A stretch of DNA of 64,000 bases. It comes from an uncultured Bacteroides sp. (lineage in GTDB: Bacteria > Bacteroidota > Bacteroidia > Bacteroidales > Bacteroidaceae). The DNA lies in contig NZ_OY782578.1 of the NCBI RefSeq assembly GCF_963677945.1, forward strand, positions 2,571,258-2,635,257, read 5' to 3'. The translations under genes and the position numbers were made by a program. Shown one piece after another: positions 16,016-25,150 of this stretch. The first letter of the stretch is position 1. Every line of letters starts with the position of its first letter. Under the pieces are notes generated by a model. That model made no database searches and was not told the DNA's origin. It was given only the letters and a program-made list of their open reading frames with translations.

Positions 16016-18544
16016 CTATTTCTTGATGAATTTACTAACCTTTATTCCTGAATCGGTTGTTAATTGCAGAATATAAGTACCAGCGCTAAGCTCAGATACA
16101 GGAATGGTTATGCTGCCTCTAGTATTTGGTTGTATCAACAAAACCTGATTTCCGGAAAGATTGGTTATGCGTATTGACTTAACCATCTCGTCCGATTGAA
16201 TATAAAGTTTGTCGGTAGCAGGGTTGGGGTAGAGAAGTGGCCTTTCAAAAGTGCTCTGTTCAATTCCTGTAGCTTCATCAACAATGGTGAATGTAATCAC
16301 CCCATTGCTATTAGGATTTAATTTTGCCCATGTAGCCCCAGTCCAATATCTGACTTGTGTTTGATATTGACCGGAATTAAAGTTGAAATTACCAGAGAAG
16401 GTAAATGTTGCTTCTTCGTTCTTGTCTAGAATAACTTCCTGAAATCCATAGCTGATTAGTGAATTACCTCCAGCTCTTGGAAATACAAAGGCTCCTAAAT
16501 AGTTATTGAAATATCCTCCGGTATTTTTTATGTGAGCCGTTAGTTCCACATTACTATTTCTAACAATAGTAGTGTCTGCTAAAGAAATTTTAGAATCAAG
16601 TGTCATTATTGGCAATTCTGTAGGTGAAGCCAGGATTTCAACATTTAAAGGATTCTCAAAAGAAGTATAATTTACGGTATTCGTGCTATTATTCTCAGGA
16701 TCGTACATGGTGTACAAATAATATTGTCCGGCAGATTTTGTAATATCACCGGTTAGATAAAAACTCTTAGTTTCTCCTGTAGGTATATTAACAGGTATAG
16801 TGCAGATCTCCTGAGTAATAGTATCATTGGTTGCCGATTTTAGCATCAGTAACAATGTTGAATTGTATTCACCTCCGGTATTTGTAATGCTTACATTAAA
16901 CCTTCCGGTTTTTTTCTCATAAAGATTACCGGTAGTTGTGATTGAGTTCAGAACAAGTTTTGGAAGAACATCCGGAGTGGAGATGGTAACATTTGAAGAA
17001 GTTACAGAAACATTGAAATAATTGGGTGTTCCTATTTTCCCTCTTATAGTATGCCATTCTGCTTCTTCTGAACCTTTTGATACAGGGTAAAGTTTGTAGC
17101 TTCCATTTTCTATTGAAGACGGAATATTAGAAGATAAAACAAGATCAGACCATCCCCAGTTGGTATTAAGATCTGCTACGGTATCTTTCATTATTACTCC
17201 GGCAAGCCCGTTGGTGTTGTATAATGCCAGTCCAAGATTACCACTGTATTTATTAAGTCCCATATTATACATTTCCATTGAAATATCAAAAGAATCAGAA
17301 CGGTTTACAGTGGTAGCCGAGCTTTTTATCTTTGTGTATAAATATAGCTGGAAAGGGTATGCAGTAGATGTTGTGGTAGGCTTCTGCACTCCAATAATAA
17401 TGGCTTGTCCATAATTAAATCCATAGATACCCATTGAAGAAGGAGTTAACGCTGATAATTCAAAATATCCATCGTAACTGCCGCTCCATCCCCAGTTAAT
17501 ATGAAATAAATTGTTGCTGTCATACCCATCGCACACAAACTCGTGTCCGACATCTTCTGTGGCTCCTCTGTATAATACAGGGCGTTGAGAATTTAATTCT
17601 GCTTTAATTAGATTTATCCATTCAGATTCTGAATAATAGTCTCTTTGATAACATTGCATATTGATATCATAACCGAAATTATTTTTTAAGGCACTGGCCA
17701 TCTTATAGTAACTTGAACCGCTTGATTTCCCATAATTCATAAAAGATGCTACCCCGGCATGATACATAATTGTAGCCACTGCATCTTTTTGAATCTGTGT
17801 ACTTAAACTGTTATATGTGTCCGTCATATTATCCCAGTCGTAGGTTGCTTGCGAGAAATCTACACTTAGAGGCGAAGAAAAATCTTTGGGAGTATAACTG
17901 TTTGATCCCGTTCCATGTACGGGCCATCTATGATACTTCATCACCTGAACCATTGCTGTAGCGATACATCCGGTTACAGCTCTTTCAGATGTAGAATCAG
18001 TAATTATCGGACACATATTATTATATGGTGTTCCCTGATCCCATTTTATTCCTCCCAGCAACGGGTATATTGTTGATGCGTAATTTGTCGTTCCCCGGAT
18101 GTTTAAAGATTGTGATGAGATAACATTCGTTTCCGGCTGTTTCATTAATGCTTTTAATTCTTTCTGATAGAAGCTAAGCCATGCAGCACAATTGGGCGGT
18201 ATCGTATTAATATCAAAACTACCACTGCCTGAATATCCAAGAATCTCTTTTGCCTGATCATCACCGGAAATAATGATAAAGCCACCATTCTCTCCAACAT
18301 TAAAAACATAATAGTAAGCATTGGGCTCAGACGAACGAGTAGCAATATTATCTGTACATGTGTATGCCAACTTTAATAATGAGCTGGTTGAATACATCCT
18401 TTTAATTGTACTCTGAGTCTTTTGTTTAAACGAATTAGCAATGGTTAGTGCCTCATTACTAGTTCTTGGCTTTGCTAAAACAGTTGCACTAAATACAAAA
18501 AAGATGGATATTAACAATGCCGTTTTTTCCTTTAATATTTTCAT
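16016..18544 (-). CDS. C10 family (streptopain-like) cysteine protease with type IX sorting tail
   Basis: The 842-residue secreted protease has a signal peptide (about 1-24), an inhibitory Spi-type propeptide (about 25-145) and a C10 catalytic domain. The nucleophile is C193 in AVTGCIATAM and the histidine is H334 in DVGHEFVCDGY, followed by HINWGWSGSYDGYF. After about 400 come three immunoglobulin-like beta domains (about 400-760). The final 75 residues are a type A C-terminal sorting domain (LLYPNPATDKLYI... to KVSKFIKK), which sends cargo through the type IX system to the cell surface. Relatives include streptopain, interpain A and periodontain. It is monocistronic. Confidence 0.93.
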   Translation of the reverse strand: MKILKEKTALLISIFFVFSATVLAKPRTSNEALTIANSFKQKTQSTIKRMYSTSSLLKLAYTCTDNIATRSSEPNAYYYVFNVGENGGFIIISGDDQAKEILGYSGSGSFDINTIPPNCAAWLSFYQKELKALMKQPETNVISSQSLNIRGTTNYASTIYPLLGGIKWDQGTPYNNMCPIITDSTSERAVTGCIATAMVQVMKYHRWPVHGTGSNSYTPKDFSSPLSVDFSQATYDWDNMTDTYNSLSTQIQKDAVATIMYHAGVASFMNYGKSSGSSYYKMASALKNNFGYDINMQCYQRDYYSESEWINLIKAELNSQRPVLYRGATEDVGHEFVCDGYDSNNLFHINWGWSGSYDGYFELSALTPSSMGIYGFNYGQAIIIGVQKPTTTSTAYPFQLYLYTKIKSSATTVNRSDSFDISMEMYNMGLNKYSGNLGLALYNTNGLAGVIMKDTVADLNTNWGWSDLVLSSNIPSSIENGSYKLYPVSKGSEEAEWHTIRGKIGTPNYFNVSVTSSNVTISTPDVLPKLVLNSITTTGNLYEKKTGRFNVSITNTGGEYNSTLLLMLKSATNDTITQEICTIPVNIPTGETKSFYLTGDITKSAGQYYLYTMYDPENNSTNTVNYTSFENPLNVEILASPTELPIMTLDSKISLADTTIVRNSNVELTAHIKNTGGYFNNYLGAFVFPRAGGNSLISYGFQEVILDKNEEATFTFSGNFNFNSGQYQTQVRYWTGATWAKLNPNSNGVITFTIVDEATGIEQSTFERPLLYPNPATDKLYIQSDEMVKSIRITNLSGNQVLLIQPNTRGSITIPVSELSAGTYILQLTTDSGIKVSKFIKK

Positions 18545-18876
18545 AAGTATACCCTTGGATTTAGTAAGGTGATAAAGATCAGTGTTTTATGAATAACAAC
18601 AAAACTATGAAAAATGATAATGGAATCGAGTTTTTTATATAGATATATATTATAAATTTAAATTGCAGGAATACATATTACTTTCAAGCAAAATATGTAT
18701 ATTTGCTAATAGAATAAAGTTAACCTAAAGCTAATGGCTTTTTAAACGAAAAAGTTTTGTTTCTAATTGATAAATAAACAATTGAGGCTTTACAAAAATT
18801 AAAGATAAAATGGTGTAAATGGGGCACTTATATTTAATAAAGCTGAACATTATATGTGTTTTAGTTAATGTGCTTG
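18545..18876. other. intergenic region with a near-palindrome
   Basis: An AT-rich divergent region. At 18687-18707 lies a near-palindrome with AGCAAA and TTTGCT arms. Its right half includes a plus-strand TAnnTTTG box (TATATTTG, 18698-18705) facing the thioredoxin gene. It could be an operator-promoter overlap, but there is no second copy to support it. Confidence 0.4.
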
Positions 18877-19029
18877 ATGCTATTTGGTATTTTGTCTAAC
18901 TTCGCAGTCGTTTTTATCAAAGAGATTAAATTGAAATATGTAAGAGAGCTTATGGAGAATAAGATTTTATATATCATTATTCCACTTTTTATAGCTGGAT
19001 TATTGATGTTGATATCAAGTAGTTTTTAA
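18877..19029 (+). CDS. possible small membrane protein
   Basis: A 50-codon frame directly upstream of the TlpA-like gene (25 bp gap) encodes a basic amphipathic N-terminal part and a C-terminal hydrophobic helix (ILYIIIPLFIAGLLMLI). An internal ATG at 18952, preceded by AGAGAG, would give only the 25-residue transmembrane peptide. The hydrophobic helix, close spacing and orientation favour a small membrane protein cotranscribed with the thioredoxin. There is no family support, so it may be chance. Confidence 0.3.
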   Translation: MLFGILSNFAVVFIKEIKLKYVRELMENKILYIIIPLFIAGLLMLISSSF

Positions 19030-19054
19030 TGTGTAAATTATAAAACACGTATTT

Positions 19055-19618
19055 ATGAATAAAGTCTTAAAGTATTTGTTCTGTTTGTTTTTAATTGGTG
19101 TAGGTACTCAGGTTAGTGCTCAGCAAGTAAAAAAAACTACAGAAACTAATGTTGCCGCTGACGATAGAGGTTACATTGTTAAAGTTGGCGATATTGCTCC
19201 CGATTTTGAACTAACTCTTACCGATGGAAAGAAAGTAAAATTGTCTCAATTAAGAGGCAAAGTTGTAATGTTACAGTTTACTGCCAGCTGGTGTGGTGTA
19301 TGCCGCAAAGAGATGCCTTTTATAGAAAGTGATATCTGGCAGAAAAATAAAGCAAATGGAAGTTTTGTTTTGATGGGTATCGATAGAGATGAACCATTGA
19401 AAACAGTTCTTGATTTTGCCGCTCAAACAAAAATAACTTATCCGCTGGGATTGGATCCCGGAGCTGACATCTTTGCTAAGTATGCAGACCGAAAAGCCGG
19501 AATTACCCGCAATGTTCTTATAGACAGAAGTGGTAAAATTGTGAAGTTAACTCGCTTATATAATGAAGAAGAATTTGCCGGTTTGGTGAAGGAAATTGAA
19601 AATCAGTTGGCTAAATAA
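19055..19618 (+). CDS. TlpA-like periplasmic thiol-disulfide oxidoreductase
   Basis: The 187-residue protein has a signal peptide (about 1-22) and an AhpC/TSA-thioredoxin fold of the TlpA/ResA type. The active site is W79-C80-G-V-C83, followed by a cis-proline-like region near GITRNVLID. ResA/TlpA proteins keep periplasmic cysteines reduced, for example for cytochrome c maturation. The partner cannot be read here, as no cytochrome genes are close. It ends at a perfect 15 bp terminator stem. Confidence 0.92.
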   Translation: MNKVLKYLFCLFLIGVGTQVSAQQVKKTTETNVAADDRGYIVKVGDIAPDFELTLTDGKKVKLSQLRGKVVMLQFTASWCGVCRKEMPFIESDIWQKNKANGSFVLMGIDRDEPLKTVLDFAAQTKITYPLGLDPGADIFAKYADRKAGITRNVLIDRSGKIVKLTRLYNEEEFAGLVKEIENQLAK

Positions 19619-19680
19619 ATAGAAAGAACATTCTTTAAAACCTATATACTCATCAAGGTTTTCCTGAATAGAAATAAAGG

Positions 19681-19735
19681 AATAAGGCTATCTCAAAAAA
19701 TGCAAATGCAAAATTGAGATAGCCTTATTTTTTAT
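19681..19735 (+). terminator. intrinsic terminator
   Basis: AATAAGGCTATCTCA (19681-19695) pairs perfectly with 19715-19729 and runs into a T tract. It ends the thioredoxin gene. Confidence 0.95.
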
Positions 19736-19894
19736 TTGTAACAGCTATTGAAAGAATAGTCTTACCTCTGCCTCCTTTTTCTAATAGAACAAATTAAAAC
19801 AGAGGATATCTCCAAAGAAGTTACGATCTGAAAGATATTTGATTCTGAATTTGTACTATAAAGAACCATCATTCCTTTTATAGAAAGATTGGGG

Positions 19895-21040
19895 TTACTT
19901 GCAATTCAGTAATATTTGTTTGGCAACGTCTCCGGTTATGTTCCGGCCTTCTCCGTATGCAACACCTATTTTATTAAAACGTTTAGCTATCAGATTAATC
20001 GTTTCATCGCCAACACCAACTTCCGAAAGTCGCGTTGCTAATCCCAATGAACGGAAAAAGGCTTCAGTTTTACTTATAGTTTCATTTATACGCTCGCTTT
20101 CAGTACCTGATGTAATGCCAAGAACACGTTCTCCGTATTGCAGAATCTTACTTTGTTTTTGATCTTTCAAAGTAATCAAAGTGCCTGGGTAAACAATGGC
20201 CAACGATGCACCGTGAGTAAGACCGTGAAGTGCAGTCAGTTCATGACCAATCATGTGTGTAGCCCAATCTTGTGTTACACCCATACTTATCATGCTGTTT
20301 AAAGCCAGTGTAGCAGAAAGCATATAATCTGCCATAACATCATAATCATTCTGATTCACTTTAATCTTTGGGGCTATTTCAATTACAGTCTGCAATACTC
20401 CTTCGGCCCATCTGTCCATGATGCGTGATTGTCCTGCTGTAGTCATGTATTGTTCGGCCACATGAACAAAAATATCAGCGAGTCCGCAAGCTATCTGATT
20501 GGCTGGCAAAGAATAAGTTACTTCCGGATCAAGAATAGAAAATTCAGGGAAAGTAGTTGAAAATGCATATTTCTCTTTTTTCTCTCTGCACGAAATTACA
20601 GAACCACAATTCATTTCAGATCCGGTAGCCGGAAGCGTCATTACCGAAGCGTAAGGAATTGCAGTTTCAATTCTTCCCTGTAGCACAATCTCCCAAGGGT
20701 CGATACCCGGATTGGCAAGAGCAGAGGCAATAAGCTTTGTTCCGTCGAGTACAGAACCACCGCCCACTGCCAGTAAGAAATCAATCTCATTTTCTTTGCC
20801 CAAAGCTACAGCCTTACGTACTGTCTCGACTTCGGGATTAGGTTCAATGCCCCAAAATTCAATGCAATTATGATTTTTAAGTGCCGCAATAACTTGTTCG
20901 TAAACTCCATTGCGCTTTACGCTTCCTCCGCCAAAGGTTATCATAACCTTTTTTTCTGTAGGAATAAGAGTTGAAAGCTGAGCAATTTCTCCTTTGCCAA
21001 ATACTAATTTGGTAGGATTCTGAAATGTGAAATTGTACAT
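19895..21040 (-). CDS. iron-containing alcohol dehydrogenase (BDH/YqhD type)
   Basis: The 381-residue cytoplasmic enzyme belongs to the iron-dependent group III alcohol dehydrogenases. It most resembles the NADPH-dependent butanol dehydrogenase/YqhD branch that reduces aldehydes. The nucleotide-binding GGGSVLDGTK lies near 92-101. The metal ligands are visible as D and H in GLADIFVHVAEQY and as histidines in MIGHELTALHGLTHG. It is followed on the minus strand by no further gene. Its upstream neighbour, a flavodoxin-like protein, is 23 bp away, so both are probably one redox operon. Confidence 0.93.
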   Translation of the reverse strand: MYNFTFQNPTKLVFGKGEIAQLSTLIPTEKKVMITFGGGSVKRNGVYEQVIAALKNHNCIEFWGIEPNPEVETVRKAVALGKENEIDFLLAVGGGSVLDGTKLIASALANPGIDPWEIVLQGRIETAIPYASVMTLPATGSEMNCGSVISCREKKEKYAFSTTFPEFSILDPEVTYSLPANQIACGLADIFVHVAEQYMTTAGQSRIMDRWAEGVLQTVIEIAPKIKVNQNDYDVMADYMLSATLALNSMISMGVTQDWATHMIGHELTALHGLTHGASLAIVYPGTLITLKDQKQSKILQYGERVLGITSGTESERINETISKTEAFFRSLGLATRLSEVGVGDETINLIAKRFNKIGVAYGEGRNITGDVAKQILLNCK

Positions 21041-21063
21041 ACTATTTAATTTTTTATGGTTTA

Positions 21064-21684
21064 TTATCTTATAAAATTAGTTTTTATTGCCGGCTCCCTT
21101 TCAGGTAATGCAATTCCGGCTTTTTTCCCTGCTTCAATGCATTTAAGTAACCAGGCCATATTTTTGCCAAGAGTGCGCATGGTTTGCAGTCCTTCAAGAT
21201 CTTGTTTTACCTCTTCGGGAGTATTTCCATGTACCATATTCCAATATTGTGAAGAAACAATTGGCATATTACTGATGGAAAAGTATTTGTTCAACTGATC
21301 GAATGAAGCTGTGGCTCCACCTCGGCGGCAGCTAACCACTGCTGCAGCAGGTTTATTGGCAAAGTGAGACGTTTTACCGTAAAACACTCTATCCATAAAC
21401 GATGATATCATTCCTGAGGCAGATGCAAAATGTACCGGAGAACCAAATACATATCCATCAAAATTCTCAGCTTTTTCCAGGAAGTAATTAACGACATCAT
21501 CAATACAGCATCTTCCTGTCTCTTTACAGGTATTGCAGGCTAAGCATCCCGAAATTGGTTTTGTGCCGATGTGCATAATTTCGGTCTTTATACCATTTCT
21601 TTCTAAAACCGCAGCAACTTCTTCAAGCGCTGTGTAAGTGCAGCCATGCTTGTGCGGACTGCCATTTACTAATAATACTTTCAT
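21064..21684 (-). CDS. NADPH-dependent FMN reductase / iron-sulfur flavoprotein-like
   Basis: The 206-residue protein has the N-terminal flavodoxin-like fold MKVLLVNGSPHKHGCT, a cysteine cluster CLACNTCKETGRCC (about 47-60) like that of archaeal and bacterial iron-sulfur flavoproteins, and the GSPVHFASASGMISSFMDR FMN loop. These proteins transfer electrons in anaerobes or reduce quinones and nitro compounds. It is the first gene of a pair with the iron-dependent alcohol dehydrogenase (23 bp gap). Confidence 0.88.
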   Translation of the reverse strand: MKVLLVNGSPHKHGCTYTALEEVAAVLERNGIKTEIMHIGTKPISGCLACNTCKETGRCCIDDVVNYFLEKAENFDGYVFGSPVHFASASGMISSFMDRVFYGKTSHFANKPAAAVVSCRRGGATASFDQLNKYFSISNMPIVSSQYWNMVHGNTPEEVKQDLEGLQTMRTLGKNMAWLLKCIEAGKKAGIALPEREPAIKTNFIR

Positions 21685-21847
21685 TTGCCAATCACTTTAT
21701 TTGATTTTATAAAAACTGTATATTCTTTGAATAATAATCATCTAAAGAGGTGTTTTCCCTAAATTATTTTAGATACAAACTTACATAATAATCTCGATTT
21801 ATAAGCGTGCTAAATAAAAATATGGCTTTTATTTATAGAGGAAATAT

Positions 21848-21890
21848 ATGTATTTATAAGCAAGTATAGATAACTTGCCCATAAATACAT
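21848..21890 (-). terminator. hairpin downstream of the metal-binding operon
   Basis: ATGTATTTATAAGCAAGT (21848-21865) pairs with 21873-21890 at 16 of 18 positions, with a 7-base loop. It starts 13 bases after the stop codon of the HMA gene on the minus strand. The T run is weak, so it may act as a 3' stabiliser as well as a terminator. Confidence 0.6.
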
Positions 21891-21903
21891 TTATGAATAA
21901 TGA

Positions 21904-22110
21904 TTATAATAGTTCTGCTTTGTATCCAGCCTTTTCTATCTGGTGGATAATTTCGCCGGCTTCTTTATCTGTTTCCACTGTCAGAACTTTATCTTTTGAA
22001 GAAAGATCAAAAGACCATTGTTCCGGTTTCACTATTTCGTTCAGACTTTTGCCAATAGTGGCAACACATCCGCTGCACATGGCACTTGTTTTAAATTTCA
22101 ATGTCTTCAT
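21904..22110 (-). CDS. cytosolic heavy-metal-associated (HMA) domain protein
   Basis: The 68-residue protein is one HMA domain without a signal peptide. The metal-binding M-x-C-x-x-C motif is M11-C12-S-G-C15. Such CopZ-like proteins carry Cu(I) in the cytoplasm or act as separate domains for a copper ATPase. It is the last gene of a four-gene minus-strand cluster with an exported HMA-like protein, a TonB-dependent receptor and a Cys/His-rich protein, so copper or another soft metal is the likely cargo. Confidence 0.88.
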   Translation of the reverse strand: MKTLKFKTSAMCSGCVATIGKSLNEIVKPEQWSFDLSSKDKVLTVETDKEAGEIIHQIEKAGYKAELL

Positions 22111-22140
22111 TTTGTTTCTGTTATTTAATAATGACGGTAC

Positions 22141-22452
22141 TTATTTATCGGTTTTCTTTTCAGTTGTATCCGGTACCAGTACTGCTGTACATTTTACTTT
22201 TTCAAAAGATTTTATGAGCCTTTCAGGAGTATTCTTTTCGGCATCATATTTTATTATAACAATGCGACTAGGTACATCCGTCTTTATCTCCTTTACACCT
22301 TTTTCAAACCGAAGCATATTGGTAATCTTTGCTTCGTGAATCTCACACATCATATCCTCTACTTTGAGAGTTAAACTTTTGATGTCTTTTGCTGAAACAG
22401 TGTTTATCGCAAAAAAGATTGCAAAAACTGAAAGAATTAATTTTGTTTTCAT
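22141..22452 (-). CDS. exported HMA-like protein with altered metal site (CxxH)
   Basis: The frame can start two codons earlier at a TTG, but the ATG at 22452 gives a clean signal peptide (about 1-21, ending TVSA). The remaining 83 residues follow the HMA strand-helix pattern, yet the usual M-x-C-x-x-C is M34-M-C36-E-I-H39. The second cysteine is therefore replaced by histidine. A Cys/His site could still bind Cu(I), Cu(II) or zinc in the oxidising periplasm. The gene lies between the receptor and the cytosolic HMA gene and is presumably cotranscribed. Confidence 0.82.
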   Translation of the reverse strand: MKTKLILSVFAIFFAINTVSAKDIKSLTLKVEDMMCEIHEAKITNMLRFEKGVKEIKTDVPSRIVIIKYDAEKNTPERLIKSFEKVKCTAVLVPDTTEKKTDK

Positions 22453-22469
22453 AATCAATGGTTTTTTAG

Positions 22470-24683
22470 TTAAATATCTTTTGGTAAATTAAATCGAACT
22501 CCTAAATAGTATTTGGCTCCATGTTGCACGGGGCCCCATATCATTGTTGAATCGAAATTGTTTCCGTAAGGATTTGAAGCATCAATAATTGGGTTCTTTT
22601 GTGTAAAGCCTGTCAGATTCTCTGCTCCCAGATAAATAGAACCAAAACGGAAGAAACGAGTTATTTGAGCGCTTAGCTGTGAGAAACCCTTATAACGTTT
22701 GTCCCATGAAAGTGAACCATCCTCGTTAGTATAAGGTGTAGGCATACGGCCTCCGCCATTCAACTGAAGGGTAGTGTCGAACTGCCATATCTTCATAGGC
22801 GTTTGATAAGAGGCAGTAATCAAGCCTTTATACTTTCCTGTCAGCGGCTTTTCTCTAAGAATACCATTATAAGTGGTTTTCACATCAGTCATTCTATAGG
22901 CAGCAGTAAGCGTGAATCCCTTAAAGAAAGGGTAGGAGGCCTCTGTCTGGAAGTTTTTCGCATACGATTCTCCGTTAAGGTTATAGAAGCTTACTGCATG
23001 AGGGTCACTATCCATATCAGTTACTACCTGCTTAGTAAAATCAGTATAATAATATTCTGTGTTAATGTTTAGGGTCTTTCCGGCTATTGGAAGATAGAAA
23101 GAAGCGCTTGCTCCATAGTTCCATGCCTCTTCCTGATCCAGATTATCTGCAATGTTCACACTACGACTGCTAGCCAGCAAGAAATTATTCTCAGCCAGCA
23201 CATGAGGAGCGCGGTATCCTTTTCCTGCGGATGCACGGAAGTTTACATACTCATTCATATTATACTTTATATGAGCTCGCGGAGTTACAAAGAATCCATA
23301 TTGACTGCTGTAATCGCCTCTCAAACCAGCCATGAAAGTCCACTTGTCCGATGGCTTATAGGTATATTGCGCATAAGCCCCCGATACCGCTTCTTTTATA
23401 AAATCGTCTGTTTTACTTTGATTTATATTATGTGTAAGTCGGTAACTCTGATCGTAAGAATCATAATTAAAGCTCAATCCGGTTGATAGATTGTGCTTTG
23501 AAGTAAAATCAGTCTCAAATAACAAAGAAGCATATCCGTTATTCTGGTTCACATCATACAGTTTTCTTCCAAAATAAGAGTCCTGATTATGTACACTTCC
23601 GGAAAGCATTAATGCAATACTCCTGTTTTTCTCGGGATTGAGAATAAAAGCATTCTTGGCAAATAGTTCCACTCTGTCTGTGTTGATTCCAATGCGGTAC
23701 GGATTGTCCATATCGTGCATCTGTCCGCTTGCCCTTTTTTCGCTAAGTCCCTTAATACCAGCATGAAGCATATAGTTGCCTTTGTGATATTCCCAGCGAT
23801 TCTGCAGATTGTATTGCTTCATGGAAGGAGAATCACTAAACCCATCGTGATTGTCGTCTCGCTCGTCGGTTTCGTTTTCATAATGAGCAAAGACCATTGT
23901 GCTGAGATTCTTGTTCAGCAGCACTGAGGCATCTGCATTAGCTTCAAAGCGTCCCATTGAATTTCCGTAGAGATTTGCAGAAACGATATCAGCAGTCTTT
24001 GGCTTTTTATATTCCACATTAATTTGTCCGGTAATGGCTTCGTAGCCGTTCTTTACGGAAGAAGTACCTTTAGAAATCTGAATACTCTGCATCCATGGTC
24101 CGGGAATGTATCCTAGTCCGTAAGGAGATGCAGCCCCTCGGAAGTTTGGAATATTTTCCGTTAGCATTTGTACATAAGTACCCGACAGTCCCAACAGTTT
24201 AATCTGCTTTGCCCCCGTAGCTGCATCGCTGTAAGATACATCGACCGAAGGGTTTGTTTCAAAGCTTTCCCCCAGGTTGCAGCATGCCGCCCTAAGTAGT
24301 TCTGTAGAACTGATAGTTTGTGAATTCAAAACACCGGCTCTGTTTTGTACCAGTCCCATTTTTCTGCCCGTAACCTGCACTTCTTTCAGCTCAATGCCCG
24401 GTTTCAGTTTAATATCTAAAGGCAGTTTTGTTTGCGAATTTATTGCAAGTGTCACCGGCTCATAACCAATAAAACTCACGGTTAGTTCTTTACTTCCCTT
24501 ATGGGGCTTAATTTCAAATTTACCATCAATATCTGTAGTTGTTCCAATGGTAGAGTTTTTCCACGTAACACTTGCTCCGATTACACGTTCTCCTTCAGTA
24601 TCGAAGACAGTTCCGGTTACCAATTGTTGCGCATAACTGCCCGTGGCCATAAAGACCAGAAGCAATGCAATATATTTTTTCAT
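22470..24683 (-). CDS. TonB-dependent receptor, probably for a metal
   Basis: The 737-residue outer membrane receptor has a signal peptide (about 1-19), a CarboxypepD-like N-terminal domain (about 22-105), a plug domain (about 110-225, with LSGTYVQMLTENIPN and GYEAITGQINVEY) and a 22-strand barrel ending in LGVRFNLPKDI. No SusD-like partner follows, so it is not a SusC-type glycan importer. A double cysteine (AACCN) at about residues 130-135 sits in the plug. It is encoded with two HMA-type proteins and a Cys/His-rich protein, which points to copper or another metal complex as substrate. Confidence 0.92.
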   Translation of the reverse strand: MKKYIALLLVFMATGSYAQQLVTGTVFDTEGERVIGASVTWKNSTIGTTTDIDGKFEIKPHKGSKELTVSFIGYEPVTLAINSQTKLPLDIKLKPGIELKEVQVTGRKMGLVQNRAGVLNSQTISSTELLRAACCNLGESFETNPSVDVSYSDAATGAKQIKLLGLSGTYVQMLTENIPNFRGAASPYGLGYIPGPWMQSIQISKGTSSVKNGYEAITGQINVEYKKPKTADIVSANLYGNSMGRFEANADASVLLNKNLSTMVFAHYENETDERDDNHDGFSDSPSMKQYNLQNRWEYHKGNYMLHAGIKGLSEKRASGQMHDMDNPYRIGINTDRVELFAKNAFILNPEKNRSIALMLSGSVHNQDSYFGRKLYDVNQNNGYASLLFETDFTSKHNLSTGLSFNYDSYDQSYRLTHNINQSKTDDFIKEAVSGAYAQYTYKPSDKWTFMAGLRGDYSSQYGFFVTPRAHIKYNMNEYVNFRASAGKGYRAPHVLAENNFLLASSRSVNIADNLDQEEAWNYGASASFYLPIAGKTLNINTEYYYTDFTKQVVTDMDSDPHAVSFYNLNGESYAKNFQTEASYPFFKGFTLTAAYRMTDVKTTYNGILREKPLTGKYKGLITASYQTPMKIWQFDTTLQLNGGGRMPTPYTNEDGSLSWDKRYKGFSQLSAQITRFFRFGSIYLGAENLTGFTQKNPIIDASNPYGNNFDSTMIWGPVQHGAKYYLGVRFNLPKDI

Positions 24684-24763
24684 TATTTCTATGCACTTAA
24701 TGATTATTTAATTGTATAAGTTCTCCACTGCCACGGTAAACCATGACAGTACGAAGCGTTATA

Positions 24764-25123
24764 CTAAATCACTAAGACACAATACAGACAGAGATAATGC
24801 CGCGAAGAATCAGGACTAGGCGGACGGCCATAGTCGTTGTTCAGCGCAATCTCCGGCAGAGGTTGTTGATAGGAGTATGGAGAAAGAACTTCTGCAACAA
24901 GATTCAGTATAGGATTAACAGTGAGAGAAGTTGCCTTTTCAAAGTTTCCAATTTTTAGAATCGTGGTTTTACAGCAGTTATTGTCATTGTGATGACTATT
25001 GCAACAAGACATCTTCATCTCTTTCTGCTGTTGGCAGAAACAGTTCATTAATGGTACACCTGCGCCTATATAGACAAAAGCAAGTACCAGAAAATAGATG
25101 AATGTATGTTTAATATGTCTCAT
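24764..25123 (-). CDS. Cys/His-rich membrane-anchored or secreted protein
   Basis: The 119-residue protein has an N-terminal hydrophobic segment (about 8-26). It is followed by a short metal-ligand cluster: C28, C30, C40, C41, H44, H45, C50 and C51, with methionines at 36 and 38. Mixed Met/Cys/His clusters of this kind bind copper. Two more cysteines are near the C-terminus (YLCLYC). It is the first gene of the minus-strand cluster with the TonB receptor and HMA proteins. A TATATTTG box (25143-25150, minus strand) lies just upstream. It has no recognised family name. Confidence 0.7.
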   Translation of the reverse strand: MRHIKHTFIYFLVLAFVYIGAGVPLMNCFCQQQKEMKMSCCNSHHNDNNCCKTTILKIGNFEKATSLTVNPILNLVAEVLSPYSYQQPLPEIALNNDYGRPPSPDSSRHYLCLYCVLVI

Positions 25124-25142
25124 TACACTGTTTAATGTGATA

Positions 25143-25150
25143 CAAATATA
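25143..25150 (-). promoter_or_regulatory. candidate -7 box for the metal-binding operon
   Basis: On the minus strand this reads TATATTTG (TAnnTTTG), 20 bases before the ATG at 25123. No TTTG is present at the standard distance. Confidence 0.45.

Noticed and set aside
19895-25123. Horizontal transfer of the redox and metal cluster.
   Set aside because: Base composition looks like the neighbours and there are no tRNA, integrase or repeat borders.
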